This document shows, in pieces, positions 53,965 to 63,488 of a stretch of DNA of 64,000 nt (positions within the stretch are counted from its first letter, which is position 1; each line of letters opens with the position of its first letter). Position numbers and translations under genes: made by a program. The stretch lies in contig CAVSPC010000048.1 of assembly GCA_963729795.1 (NCBI GenBank), forward strand, positions 12,679 to 76,678, written 5' to 3'. The notes below the pieces were generated by a model that was not told the origin of the DNA, searched no databases, and saw only the letters and a program-made list of their open reading frames with translations. The DNA comes from CAWBBA01 sp963729795. GTDB lineage: Bacteria > Desulfobacterota > Desulfomonilia > Desulfomonilales > Desulfomonilaceae.

Positions 53965-55470
53965 ATGAAATCGGTCTACCACATGACGCCTGACGAAATC
54001 GATGACCGTATTACCGAGATCCAGCGAAACTATATCGGTTTTTTCCAGCAAGCCCGCGATGGCTTTTACATTAGCACCCGCGAGGGCCGATTCCTCGATT
54101 GCAACGAAGCTCTGGTGGGGATGCTGGGCTACAGTATGGTAGAAGAGGGCCTGGCGCTGGACCTGAACAAAGACCTCTGGATGAATCCGGAGGATCGGAT
54201 CCAGTTTCAAAAAACAATTGAAAAGCAAGGTTACGTCCAGGACTATGAGGCCACTTTCAAACGCAAGGGCGGACATCCTTTGTACGTGAGCCTCTCCAGC
54301 CACGTATGGAAAGACAAACAGGGGCGGGTCCAGGGATATCGCGGTTTCGTGGTCGATCATACCGAAAAGAAACTCATGAACGACCGACTGGCGGCTACCG
54401 AAACCAAGTACAGGGATTTGTTTGAAAACATTCAAGATGGAATGTTTATAGCGGATTCAGAGGGGATGGTGACGAACTGCAACCAGGCCCTGTGCGATAT
54501 CACCGGCTATACCAAAGCGGAATTCCTGGCAATGAATTACTACCGCGACCTTTTTGTGGGCGAGGAAGAAGTGTTGGACTTCAGGAGAAAGTTTATCAAG
54601 CAGGGAGTGGTCAAGGATTACGAAATACGGATTAGACGTAAGGATGGAACATTACGAGATGTTTCTATGAGCGGATACGCGGACCGGGACAATTCCGGCC
54701 GGATCATAAGTTATCAGGGTCTCATGAGAGACACCACAGAGCGAAACCGTCTCCAGAAGCGACTGATTCAGGCAGAGAGACTTTCGGCGATGGGAAAAAT
54801 GGCTTCTCAATTGGCCCATGAACTGAATAATCCGATTTACGGCATCATGAACTGCCTGGAGCTTATCAAGGATGTAGTGCCCCAAGACAATTACAAGCGG
54901 AAGTTTGTGGACCTGGCTTATGATGAGTGCAAGAGGACCTCGGTGCTCCTCATAAAGATGCTCAAATTCTTCAAACCGGACGATGAAAAAAGAGCTGTCA
55001 CCGATATCAACAAACTTATTGAAGAGACTTTACTGTTTTACGAGAAGCAGTTCATGAACCTCAACATACAGGTATTCACCAGTCTTAACCCTGAACTTCC
55101 CCGCATCATGGCGGTTGAAAGCCAATTGAAGCAGGTTCTTATCAACATGATCATAAATGCCAATGCGGCTATGGAGTCCGGAGGTCAACTTCGTGTATCC
55201 AGCGGCATGGACCTCGGCAGCCATAATATAATGATACGGATAGAGGATACAGGAGTCGGAATACCGGCTGAAAACCTGGATAAGATCTTTGACGCCTTTT
55301 TTACCACCAAGAAAGAGGTCCTAAAGGGGGTGGGGCTCGGCCTGAGTATATGTTATGGTTTCATAAAAGAGCACGGTGGAAGCATCGACGTGGAAAGCGA
55401 ACCCGGGAAAGGGGCCTGTTTCACGATTTGCCTTCCCGCGAGTGACGAAAAGGAAGTCATCGGACGCTAG
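53965..55470 (+). CDS. Two-PAS sensor histidine kinase
   Basis: A 501-residue cytoplasmic kinase with no membrane segment. Two PAS domains (about residues 22-140 and 150-268; FENIQDGMFIADSEGMVTNC) are followed by the dimerisation helix with LAHELNNPIYGIM and an ATPase domain with MIINANAAMESGGQL, DTGVGIP and VGLGLSICYG. It is probably redox- or ligand-sensing and pairs with the HTH-receiver protein just upstream. CGGAGG precedes the ATG at 53965. Confidence 0.9.
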   Translation: MKSVYHMTPDEIDDRITEIQRNYIGFFQQARDGFYISTREGRFLDCNEALVGMLGYSMVEEGLALDLNKDLWMNPEDRIQFQKTIEKQGYVQDYEATFKRKGGHPLYVSLSSHVWKDKQGRVQGYRGFVVDHTEKKLMNDRLAATETKYRDLFENIQDGMFIADSEGMVTNCNQALCDITGYTKAEFLAMNYYRDLFVGEEEVLDFRRKFIKQGVVKDYEIRIRRKDGTLRDVSMSGYADRDNSGRIISYQGLMRDTTERNRLQKRLIQAERLSAMGKMASQLAHELNNPIYGIMNCLELIKDVVPQDNYKRKFVDLAYDECKRTSVLLIKMLKFFKPDDEKRAVTDINKLIEETLLFYEKQFMNLNIQVFTSLNPELPRIMAVESQLKQVLINMIINANAAMESGGQLRVSSGMDLGSHNIMIRIEDTGVGIPAENLDKIFDAFFTTKKEVLKGVGLGLSICYGFIKEHGGSIDVESEPGKGACFTICLPASDEKEVIGR

Positions 55471-55472
55471 GT

Positions 55473-55557
55473 TCCCCCCTTTCGTAAACGGGGGTTAGGG
55501 GGATTTTGAGTTAATCCTCTGAAAATCCCCCTCAATCCCCCTTTAAAAAAGGGGGAC
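55473..55557. repeat. CCCCC-rich nested hairpin repeat after the kinase
   Basis: CCCCC/GGGGG, then GGGGGATTTT/AAAATCCCCC, then CCCCCTTT/AAAGGGGG pair in succession. This is a widespread intergenic repeat type and may act as a terminator for the kinase gene. The rest of the gap to 55723 shows no gene. Confidence 0.6.
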
Positions 55558-55723
55558 TTTAATGGCCCTTGGCCCTCTTCATGGGAGAGAATCGTACCAA
55601 AATCCTCGCCTATTGCTTTAGATATCCGCCCCGACGGCTCCGTACAAGCGACAGCCGCATTCGGCTGGCCATCCGGCGCATACAGCCGACCGCGAAACGT
55701 CTAACTTGATGCGGCTCTCGCAG

Positions 55724-55921
55724 CTACTTCAACTGAAAGCTTCCGGATTCCAGTTTACACTGGCTAAAATCGATGGGCTGGCTGCATCCCGAACAAGTGT
55801 GTGGCCTATCGAATTCGTCGGAGAAAATTTCCTTCTCCTTACCGCAGTTTGGACATTTGCAAGTGAAAGATGCCAGATTTTTGTTGGCCTGCAAGCCGGG
55901 ACAATGCAAGGGGGTATTCAT
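55724..55921 (-). CDS. Small double zinc-ribbon protein
   Basis: A 65-residue protein. Cysteines in HCPGLQ, CKCPNCGKEKEIF and HTCSGCSQPIDF form a compact zinc site. Near-identical proteins are common in sulfate-reducing deltaproteobacteria (recalled, not searched); they have no known function. AGGAG precedes the ATG. It is a single gene. Confidence 0.75.
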   Translation of the reverse strand: MNTPLHCPGLQANKNLASFTCKCPNCGKEKEIFSDEFDRPHTCSGCSQPIDFSQCKLESGSFQLK

Positions 55922-56060
55922 TCTTCAACTCCTGTGGTCTTGGCATTGAAAATTTAATAGCCCTTTTTCAAACAATTCTCCTAAAAGTATAATGCAGTGA
56001 GCTGATTCAGGCAACAAAAACCAAGCCGCGACGGTCGGCAGCTTGTGGGCCCTCAAAAAC

Positions 56061-56091
56061 AAAAAAGAGGATTGCGCAATGCACAATCCTC
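56061..56091 (-). terminator. Rho-independent terminator after merR gene
   Basis: GAGGATTGTGC/GCGCAATCCTC stem (56067-56091, one G-U pair) followed on the minus strand by TTTTTTG. It ends the rpmI-to-merR transcript. Confidence 0.8.
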
Positions 56092-56156
56092 ATGTATTCC
56101 AGACTGCCCACCAGGGCACGACGCGCAAAAAGAGCACAGAAGCCTATATGGAGAGG

Positions 56157-56585
56157 CTATCCTTCCAGTATTGACCGGAGTTCCTTCAACTCCTTCTTGA
56201 TCTCGAGGAGAATTTCCCGGTAATCCGTATTACCTGAATGTGTGAAATTCTCCATCCTGATGCTGGGAGCCTCAAGCTCCTCTCTAGGTTTAGCCGTTCT
56301 CGTCGGCCTTTTTGCCTTCTTCTCCGCGGACACCTGCTTTTTCATCTCCTGAAGGCGCTTTTTGGCCCCAGCGATGGTAAATTTTTCATCGTACAGGAGA
56401 TGCTTGATTTCAAGAAGGAGTTCCAGGTCCTTTTTGTGGTAAAGACGCTGTCGAGCTCGGGTCCGGGTCGGCTTGAGGATCTTGAATTCCGATTCCCAAT
56501 ACCTAAGAACATACGGCTCAACATCCAAAATTTCACTTACTTCGCCGATCTTGAAATACTGTTTCTCCGGAATTGCGATAGTCAT
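56157..56585 (-). CDS. MerR-family regulator of the pheT-linked type
   Basis: A 142-residue protein. The HTH (KIGEVSEILDVEPYVLRYW) and wing (RARQRLYHKKDLELLLEI) are MerR-like and are followed by a basic linker and a short coiled coil. It lacks effector-binding cysteines. A MerR gene in this place after pheST is conserved in many deltaproteobacteria, and its target is unknown. ATG 56585 matches the family start. It is last in the operon before the terminator. Confidence 0.85.
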   Translation of the reverse strand: MTIAIPEKQYFKIGEVSEILDVEPYVLRYWESEFKILKPTRTRARQRLYHKKDLELLLEIKHLLYDEKFTIAGAKKRLQEMKKQVSAEKKAKRPTRTAKPREELEAPSIRMENFTHSGNTDYREILLEIKKELKELRSILEG

Positions 56586-56700
56586 AGCGCGACCACCCCT
56601 CACATCATAATCCAATCCAACAAAATCCAGCGGTCTTCCAGAGGAGGAACCGATTGAGCCTGGCCGATCTGTAACTTCAGGGCACCGGCTGCTTCGGTCC

Positions 56701-59112
56701 TTATTCCCTCATTGTGGCGCCCAACTCCCTTACAAGGGCGTCCGCCACACGAGAATGGACTTCCTGGACTTCCTCATCAGTCAGAGTACGGTCCACTGCC
56801 TGATATCGGATCCGAAAGGCCATACTTTGGCAACCCTCCGGAATGGATTTTCCTCGATACAAATCGAATAAGATCACGGACGCAATAATATCATGGGCCA
56901 AACGTGAAATCAAGTGTTTAATCATATCCCCTGAAACTTTTTCTTCAACGATGAATGATAAATCCCTCTCTATATAAGGGTAGCGAGGAATAGGCGTGAA
57001 AACTCCCTCCTTGCGCATCCGAACGAACAGAGGCTCCAGGAGAACCTCAAACATGAGGACTTTTCCAGGCATATCATATTCCCGAACCTTCGCTGGAGCC
57101 ACCTCTCCCAGAAAGCCAATGCTCTCGTCGTCGAGGATCATGTCCGCTGATTTGCCCGGATGCAGGAAGGAAACATTCGACGGAACAAAGACTACTTCCT
57201 GTATGCCCAAGCCTTCCAGCAGGCTTTCCAGCACACCTTTGACGTCATAGAAATCGACTTCCTGATCGCGCGGAAGATTCCAGAGTTCCGGGTATCGCGC
57301 TCCTGTAGCGACCCCTGCCAACTTCAGGTCTTCTCTGGGCAATTCCTCTCCAGGCACCGGCGAAAAAGTTTTGCCCACTTCATAAAGCTTTAAATTCTCG
57401 GAGCGAAAATTTATGTTTCGCTTCGCCACCGCCAAAATGCCGGGAATAAGTGAAGTCCGCATGGCAGCATAATCCTCTGTCAGAGGATTGATAAGGATCA
57501 GCTCGTCCCGATCTTCGGAACGAGTGTTGAACTCACGTGCCGCCTCCACGGATACGAAAGACATTGTGATTACCTCGGAGAAACCGGAGGCGTTCATTAA
57601 TGAATTAACGTTTCGGATCCGGTTCCGATTCTCACCACTTCTATCTGGAGCAGATCTGTAGCTGGGCATGGATACGGGTATATTTTGAAAGCCGTGGAGC
57701 CTGGCCACCTCTTCTGCCATGTCCTCTTCTCTGTCCAAATCCCAGCGCCAAGAAGGCGAAACGCTGACTATCTCCCCATTCGCCCCTGCGACCTTTTTGA
57801 CGCTGATCCCAAGCCTCTTCAGATAAGAGGAAATCTCTTCGTCCTTTAAGTTCAAACCCAACAAGCTGTTTACCTTGCTTGTCCTGACTGAAACCCGAGG
57901 TCTCACAATAGGAGCAGGATAAGCATCGACGCGGCCCGAAAGAACAGTCCCTCCCGCCAATTGACCGATAAGATGTGCAACCCGGTGAGCAGCCCAGATC
58001 GTGCCCTCGGGGTCTATTCCTCGTTCAAACCTGTATGAGGCTTCGGTACTCAGTCCCAGTGCCTTGGAGGTCCTCCTTATCCCGAACCTCTCGAAACAAG
58101 CGCTCTCGATCAGCACGTTGGAGGTGTTCTCTGTAATCTCCGAATTCATACCGCCCATGATTCCAGCCAGGGCCACAGATCGTTTGCCGTCTCGAATCAT
58201 CAGAGCGTTCTCTGGCAATTGTCTCTCGACCCCATCGAGAGTCACGAACGTCTCGCCGAGCTCGCAGCGGCGCACCACGATCTTCCGGTCTTCCAGCAGG
58301 TCGTAGTCAAACGCGTGGAGCGGCTGCCCGCATTCCATGAGAACAAGATTGGTAGCATCCACAACATTGGAGATTGGGCGAACTCCCGCCCTGATCAGTT
58401 TAAGACGAATCTCTAAAGGGGACGGCCCAATTTTGACGCCTTCAACCATGGTGGCTACATAACGCGGACAGAGGTCCGCGTCCGGCACTTCCACGCTGAT
58501 CCTCTTCGCGACGCTGGCCTGGCCTTTTGCAACAGGCAACTCCGGTACCTTCCACGACTTTCCCGTGAGAGCTGCTACTTCTCGAGCAGTGCCGAGGACC
58601 GACAGGCAATCACCCCGGTTGGGCGTGAGCGATATCTCTAAGATCGCATCCTTTACAAACGGAAAAGCCTTTGTGAGAGATATTCCCGGTTTGCAAGATT
58701 CATCTAGAACTAGAATGCCCGACGCGTCATCTCCCAGGCCCAACTCTTTTTCCGAGCAAAGCATTCCCGAGGAACGTACACCCTTGATTTCCGTCTCTTC
58801 TATCTTCTGCCCGGAGATGAGAACAGTGCCAGGAGCGGCGTACGGAACTAATTGGCCGGTGCGTAGATTTGGGGCGCCGCAGACAACCGTAGCCTCGCGT
58901 TTGCGCAGGCTGATGCGCGCCAGGCTGAGCTTCTCAGACTTCGGATGAGCCGTTATTTCCTCTACCTTAGCAACAAATACTGTGTCGAGTTCGTGCCCCA
59001 CATAGGACACGCTCTCCACCTCGATACCTCCCATGGTAAGAAGATCGGCGATCTCTTCAGCGGATTGATCAATGTCCACGAACTCCTTCAGCCAGTTCAT
59101 GCTGACGAGCAT
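56701..59112 (-). CDS. pheT: Phenylalanyl-tRNA synthetase beta subunit
   Basis: An 803-residue subunit of the (alpha-beta)2 enzyme. A tRNA-binding OB domain at about residues 40-150 is followed by the B3/B4 editing domain (YRFERGIDPEG), B5, and a C-terminal FDX-ACB anticodon-binding domain (PRYPYIERDLSFIVEEKV). Length is normal. GGGG precedes the ATG at 59112. It is co-transcribed with pheS; the gap of 124 bases has no clear terminator. Confidence 0.95.
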   Translation of the reverse strand: MLVSMNWLKEFVDIDQSAEEIADLLTMGGIEVESVSYVGHELDTVFVAKVEEITAHPKSEKLSLARISLRKREATVVCGAPNLRTGQLVPYAAPGTVLISGQKIEETEIKGVRSSGMLCSEKELGLGDDASGILVLDESCKPGISLTKAFPFVKDAILEISLTPNRGDCLSVLGTAREVAALTGKSWKVPELPVAKGQASVAKRISVEVPDADLCPRYVATMVEGVKIGPSPLEIRLKLIRAGVRPISNVVDATNLVLMECGQPLHAFDYDLLEDRKIVVRRCELGETFVTLDGVERQLPENALMIRDGKRSVALAGIMGGMNSEITENTSNVLIESACFERFGIRRTSKALGLSTEASYRFERGIDPEGTIWAAHRVAHLIGQLAGGTVLSGRVDAYPAPIVRPRVSVRTSKVNSLLGLNLKDEEISSYLKRLGISVKKVAGANGEIVSVSPSWRWDLDREEDMAEEVARLHGFQNIPVSMPSYRSAPDRSGENRNRIRNVNSLMNASGFSEVITMSFVSVEAAREFNTRSEDRDELILINPLTEDYAAMRTSLIPGILAVAKRNINFRSENLKLYEVGKTFSPVPGEELPREDLKLAGVATGARYPELWNLPRDQEVDFYDVKGVLESLLEGLGIQEVVFVPSNVSFLHPGKSADMILDDESIGFLGEVAPAKVREYDMPGKVLMFEVLLEPLFVRMRKEGVFTPIPRYPYIERDLSFIVEEKVSGDMIKHLISRLAHDIIASVILFDLYRGKSIPEGCQSMAFRIRYQAVDRTLTDEEVQEVHSRVADALVRELGATMRE

Positions 59113-59236
59113 TTCCGTTCACCCCTTTTCAAATCGAGAAAAAGCCGCACAAAAACAGCTTCTCCCACTGCCGTTTCAAAAGACGCTGCCGCAAGGACTC
59201 TACGAGGGCACGACAGATTAACTGCCACATTTGGCA

Positions 59237-60253
59237 TCAGAACTGATTCAAAAAGCGTACGTCGTTTTCGTAAAAGGTTCGGATATCCGGGATCCCGTAC
59301 TTCAGCATGGCGACTCTCTCGATCCCCATGCCGAAGGCAAACCCCGTGTAAATCTCAGGGTCGTAGTTAACGAACCGATAAAGCTCCGGGTCCACCATGC
59401 CCGAACCAAGGATCTCCAACCAGCCTGTGTTGGAGCACGTTCGGCAACCGCTTCCGCCGCAGATCACACACTGTATATCAACCTCCGCGGATGGCTCGGT
59501 AAACGGGAAAAAACTGGGCCGAAAGCGTAGAGAGTATTTTTCTCCGAAGTATTCATGCACAAAGGCGGTGAGTATCCCTTTCAGGTCGGCCAACGAGATG
59601 CCTTTGTCCACCCAAAGCCCTTCAATCTGCATGAACATGGGAGAGTGTGTGATGTCAGCATCTCTTCTGTATACCTTGCCGGGACAAATCACCCGGACCG
59701 GTGGCTGCTGCTTTTCCATGGTCCGGATTTGGACTGGTGAAGTGTGGGTTCTCAGCACCACATTATCCGAGAAGTAAAAGGTATCCTGCATGTCTCTGGC
59801 AGGATGGTCCCGAGGAATATTCAGGGCCTCAAAATTGTAGTAATCCAACTCCACCTCAGGGCCTTCGGCCAACTGAAAGCCCAATCCTCTAAACACCTCG
59901 ATCAATTCATCGGTAACCCTGTTCAGTATATGCGTGCGGCCGGGGATGGATCTTCTACCGGGCAGAGTGACATCTACGAATTCGACAGCGAGTTTTATTT
60001 GCTCGTCTTGCAGACGCAAAGCCGCTTCTTTTTGACCGAACTTTTCTTCCAATTCTCCCTTGATTGTATTTGCCAGTTGCCCTATCTTCGAACGCTCGTC
60101 AGGGGGCAGGTCTCTCAGACTTCTCAGGAGCGTGGTCAGTTCTCCCTTCCGGCCGAGTACTCTAGTCTTTGCATCCGCCAATGCCTTTTCATCTTGAAGC
60201 TGGGCGATTAATACGAGGGTCTCTTCTCTAAGTCTATCGAGTTGCTTTTTCAT
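59237..60253 (-). CDS. pheS: Phenylalanyl-tRNA synthetase alpha subunit
   Basis: A 338-residue catalytic subunit. A coiled-coil N-terminus (about residues 1-85) precedes class II motifs: VLRTHTSPVQIRTM, VYRRDADITHSPMFMQIEG and FRPSFFPFTEPSAEV. CVICGGSGCRTCSNTGW is the insert found in many bacterial PheS. ATG 60253 has GAGG six bases upstream; the longer frame that starts at 60340 reads through the attenuator hairpin and is not used. Confidence 0.95.
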   Translation of the reverse strand: MKKQLDRLREETLVLIAQLQDEKALADAKTRVLGRKGELTTLLRSLRDLPPDERSKIGQLANTIKGELEEKFGQKEAALRLQDEQIKLAVEFVDVTLPGRRSIPGRTHILNRVTDELIEVFRGLGFQLAEGPEVELDYYNFEALNIPRDHPARDMQDTFYFSDNVVLRTHTSPVQIRTMEKQQPPVRVICPGKVYRRDADITHSPMFMQIEGLWVDKGISLADLKGILTAFVHEYFGEKYSLRFRPSFFPFTEPSAEVDIQCVICGGSGCRTCSNTGWLEILGSGMVDPELYRFVNYDPEIYTGFAFGMGIERVAMLKYGIPDIRTFYENDVRFLNQF

Positions 60254-60260
60254 GGTATCC

Positions 60261-60362
60261 TCATAAACCAAAAAAAGCGGTCCAAAAAGACCGCTGTCTG
60301 TTCGCCCGAGTGCCATTCCAAAAGCTGGGTGTTTTTTCAACCGCTTTCTTAATCGAGTCCAT
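60261..60362 (-). CDS. Possible pheS leader peptide
   Basis: A 33-residue frame with four Phe codons, two of them adjacent (SFWTAFFGL at its end), running through the attenuator and stopping eight bases before pheS. Phe-rich leaders with a following terminator are the E. coli pheST control design. The start has no strong ribosome-binding site and the Phe codons lie late, so this is tentative. Confidence 0.3.
   Translation of the reverse strand: MDSIKKAVEKTPSFWNGTRANRQRSFWTAFFGL
60269..60295 (-). terminator. Attenuator-like terminator before pheS
   Basis: On the minus strand AGCGGTC/GACCGCT with a six-base loop is followed by TTTTTT, ending 17 bases before the pheS start. An AAAGCGGT copy about 50 bases earlier can pair with the same ACCGCTTT arm and would prevent termination. 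Confidence 0.65.
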
Positions 60363-60531
60363 TGAGTCTCGCGTCCGTACCATCTTCCCCTGACCCCTGG
60401 CTCAAGGGACGGAAATACCTTCTCCCTCTCCGTGGGAGCTAGGGAGAAAGAGAAGGGAGTCGCTCCGGGTTAGCTTTGAGACGCAATTCTCAACAGCCGG
60501 TCTTGTATTATCCACCTCAGTAAGAAGGGCC

Positions 60532-60891
60532 TCAAGACCCCAGGGCGGTCTTTGCCTCTTGAACCACACTTGCGAATGCGGCTGCGTCTGTCACGGCCAA
60601 ATCAGCGAGGATCTTCCTGTCCAGAGCCACGTCAGCTTTCTTCAGACCCTCCACGAAACGGTTGTATGGGAGGCCATTACTGCGGGCTCCCGCGCTGATC
60701 CTCGTGATCCAGAGACGGCGAAAATCCCGCTTTCTTGTCCTGCGATCCCGATACGCATAGCAAAGGGCCCTTTCCACGGTCTCTTTCGCCTGTTTCAACG
60801 TCCTGCTTCGGCCGCCAACGTATCCTTTGGCCGCTTTCATGATCTTGTTTCTTCTGGCCCTGCTGGCCGGTGCGCTTCGTGCTCTGGGCAT
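60532..60891 (-). CDS. rplT: 50S ribosomal protein L20
   Basis: A 119-residue 23S rRNA-binding protein needed early in large-subunit assembly. The family start (SRARRNKIMKAAKGYVGGRS) and body (RDRRTRKRDFRRLWITRI) are intact. AAGGAG precedes the ATG. It often represses its own operon. It follows rpmI after 184 bases, longer than usual. Confidence 0.97.
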   Translation of the reverse strand: MPRARSAPASRARRNKIMKAAKGYVGGRSRTLKQAKETVERALCYAYRDRRTRKRDFRRLWITRISAGARSNGLPYNRFVEGLKKADVALDRKILADLAVTDAAAFASVVQEAKTALGS

Positions 60892-61075
60892 TATTGACTC
60901 CTTGAGCAGGCAGACAGCCTGATATCTTTCTTCGAGAGCATTTCTTTCAGGCGAGACAGCGTAAAGAGCCTTTCCTTTAAGATGCTGTCATCGCCACAGC
61001 TCTTTATGGGCTCATGACGAATCCCACGCGTCGCATCTTCATTGCGTGAGGGTCCCAAAAAGTTGATCGGCGCTC

Positions 61076-61273
61076 TCACCCGTACGGCAATAACCGCCTG
61101 ATCTGTTTCGCGTCCTTCGGGTCTATGAAGGCTTCCTTCCTCAAGTTCCGCTTCTGTTTGGTAGTCTTCGTCGTAAGGATGTGGCTGTGGTAGGCCTTCT
61201 TTCTCTTGATCTTTCCACTCTTGAGAATGGTGAACCGCTTGGCCGCGCCACGGCACGATTTCAATTTGGGCAT
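61076..61273 (-). CDS. rpmI: 50S ribosomal protein L35
   Basis: A 65-residue protein with the family motifs KSCRGAAKRFTILKSGKIKR and the C-terminal DAKQIRRLLPYG. GGGAG lies eight bases before the ATG. It is the first gene of its operon here: a promoter lies about 70 bases upstream and infC, normally just before, is absent. Confidence 0.96.
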   Translation of the reverse strand: MPKLKSCRGAAKRFTILKSGKIKRKKAYHSHILTTKTTKQKRNLRKEAFIDPKDAKQIRRLLPYG

Positions 61274-61281
61274 ATTCGAAT

Positions 61282-61322
61282 CTCCCTGTCCCGCGGCACG
61301 AAAACGGCCCGAAGCTGCGGGA
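61282..61322 (-). promoter_or_regulatory. rpmI leader stem-loop next to ribosome-binding site
   Basis: TCCCGC and GCGGGA (61289-61294 and 61317-61322) close a stem-loop that ends one base before the AGGGAG ribosome-binding site. Such leaders are targets of L20 or L35 feedback control. Confidence 0.4.
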
Positions 61323-61341
61323 TATCTACATTAAACTTTTA

Positions 61342-61370
61342 TTTATACTCCATTTGTCAGAAGGAGACAA
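61342..61370 (-). promoter_or_regulatory. Promoter of the rpmI-rplT-pheST-merR operon
   Basis: On the minus strand TTGTCT, a 17-base spacer and TATAAA. The transcript would begin roughly 60-65 bases before rpmI. Confidence 0.6.
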
Positions 61371-61407
61371 ACACTTTATCGCGACGCGAATAAATTTTCA
61401 AATCAGC

Positions 61408-63215
61408 CTACTGAAACACACTTAGCTGCCGCAGCCGAATAGGTTGTTCACCGGAGGGCACATACCTGACGTATCGGGCCGACCTCTCCTTAAAAGCCAA
61501 GTACTCGAAGCCCGGCCATTGGTCGAAATTGTCCATACGGGTCTTGTTCACGGTAAGCCACGGTTCCCAGCTCTTGCCATCCGTGGACAGCTCCACCTTC
61601 CAATTGGAGGGGACAGATTTCTTGTCGCCCCAGACGATCCTTAGTCTGGAAATCGGCACGACGTCACCCAGGTCGAGTACCACTTTGGGGAGTCCTGAAC
61701 TGCGGTTCGCCGACTCTTCTAAAAGCTGGGGTCCTGGATATCCTTTGAGGATGTGCAGACCGCTGTCGGTGGGTTTATCATTGACGAGGACCGTGGCATT
61801 CCTCGAATAGTCCCGGAAATATGTATCCTTGGGTGTTTTCAGTAGATCATCTTTCTCCGGAGTCAAGCCAAATACCTGGGTCTTTACCTGCGTGGCTAAT
61901 TTCTTGGCCAGGATATAGTTGGCGCCATTGGTGAGATGACACCAGTCAGTGAAAACCCATGACGTCACGTCATCGTAAATTTTTGTCAGATCCAGCACGT
62001 CGCAGCCGGCCTCACGGGCGCGCTTTTCGATCTTGTCCACCAGGACATCATAGGTCTGGGCCGCATCGTAGAAGCCTATCTTCTCCATGCCCGTGACCTT
62101 TTCTATCTTCTCTTCCATTGGCGTCCGCTTCTTCTTGCAGTTACGGAACATAGGCTGCAAAGCGAGTATGTGGGCAACATGATCCGTCTCCAACACCTTG
62201 TGGAATATGGCCTCAACGTCCGCCACCTGCGCAATGTTTCGATCGCGATACGCTATCATTTCCGGGGTAGCATCTTGAGGATGGGCGGCAAATCCGCGGT
62301 CTTCCATCAGTATGCCGGGCCCCTCCCCTTTCTTCATTGCCAGCCAAGTGAAAAAGTAAGTATTTCTCTTCAACCAGAGGGTAAGATAGTTCATGATCCC
62401 CCTGCTGCTCATGTCCATGACATCGTTCACTACTTCATAATATTGACCCTCGGTAAAGTAATTCCAGTCTTTCAAAGGCCGCGCCACAGTATGGACCTCG
62501 TTGGCCCCGTCGAGCGCTACTATCAAGTCAGGGTGGAAAAGACGCAGCTTGGCCAGGTACCGCATCAGGCTGTTCTGAATCACATAGCCGGGTACTCCGC
62601 ATTGATGACACGGATTTTCTTGCCATTGATCTTCTCGCGCACCCTTGGGTCTGCATTGAGAATCTCCTGAATGATGTGCGGAATGGTCCACCGGAACGTC
62701 ACTTCGTAGTAGTCGGCGACCGCATCCGCAGGCGGCACAGGCCCACGACCGTAAACCACAGAACCTCCGGTCACGAAGACGCGGTATTCGTCGGCAGGCT
62801 TATCAAGGGGAACGTCATCGAAATCCTTGAAATTCTCGTCGTTAATGTACTCATGGGAGTTCCCTAAGTGCGTGTTCCGCACTGCCGCGAATCCCGGTGT
62901 CGGTTCGTACCCGAACTCAGGAGCTACAGTTTGCGAACTTTGACGCGCCAGGTCCATATCCCGATTCTTGTATGCTTCTCCCAAAGGAGAAGCTAGTACC
63001 TTCAGGTATGCGTAATATTCGAGTCCCCCAAGGATTCCGACCACCACTGCGGCCAGAAAGCCAATGTAAAGGCAGATCAGGAAAAAACGCCCAATCATGC
63101 TGCCCCAGCTCCGCGATTTTTGACTCACAGCGGTAGCGGTTTCTTCCTGCTTTGAAGAGCGTCCCACGTCTTCAACCAAGGAAGTCGAATCCTTGGATTG
63201 GCTAGACTCAGTCAT
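61408..63215 (-). CDS. Membrane-anchored SGNH hydrolase with discoidin domain, frame broken by one base
   Basis: About 600 residues if one missing G near 62597-62599 is restored. The upstream frame (from ATG 63215, AGGAGGA before it) has one transmembrane segment (FFLICLYIGFLAAVVVGILGG) and the block FVTGGSVVYGRG. It ends KIRVINAEYPAM at the break. The downstream frame resumes VPGYVIQNSLMRYL and carries LIVALDGANEVH (block III, N) and the DWCHLTNGANY Asp/His block. The C-terminal 110 residues form a discoidin/F5-8C sugar-binding domain (SRLRIVWGDKKSVPSNWKVE). It probably de-acylates an exported polysaccharide, or is a related transferase. It follows the DUF5989 genes. Confidence 0.75.
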
Positions 63216-63488
63216 CCGTTCCTCCTGAGATGTTTTTGTCCGTGGCCTGCCTGGCGGCTTCATCTCGCGACGTCGGACCAGCGATTGTGGGGGAAATTCC
63301 GAAGCCCGGTCTCACGAGCCAACCTTGAGGAGACCACTTGTCGTGGCCGCGTTCGGCAGGGACAATTCACCGGTCAACAACCACCGGCATTGCCTGAAGG
63401 ATTGCCAAGCGGATCAAAAAGGGGAGTCCGCGGAAACTTCCGGAGAGAAGGCTCCCACGCGACTCAGGGTTTCTATTTTGCTCAGCCC

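Noticed and set aside
60253..60340. Longer PheS starting at 60340
   Set aside because: The added 29 residues are encoded by the attenuator hairpin and are absent from the PheS family.
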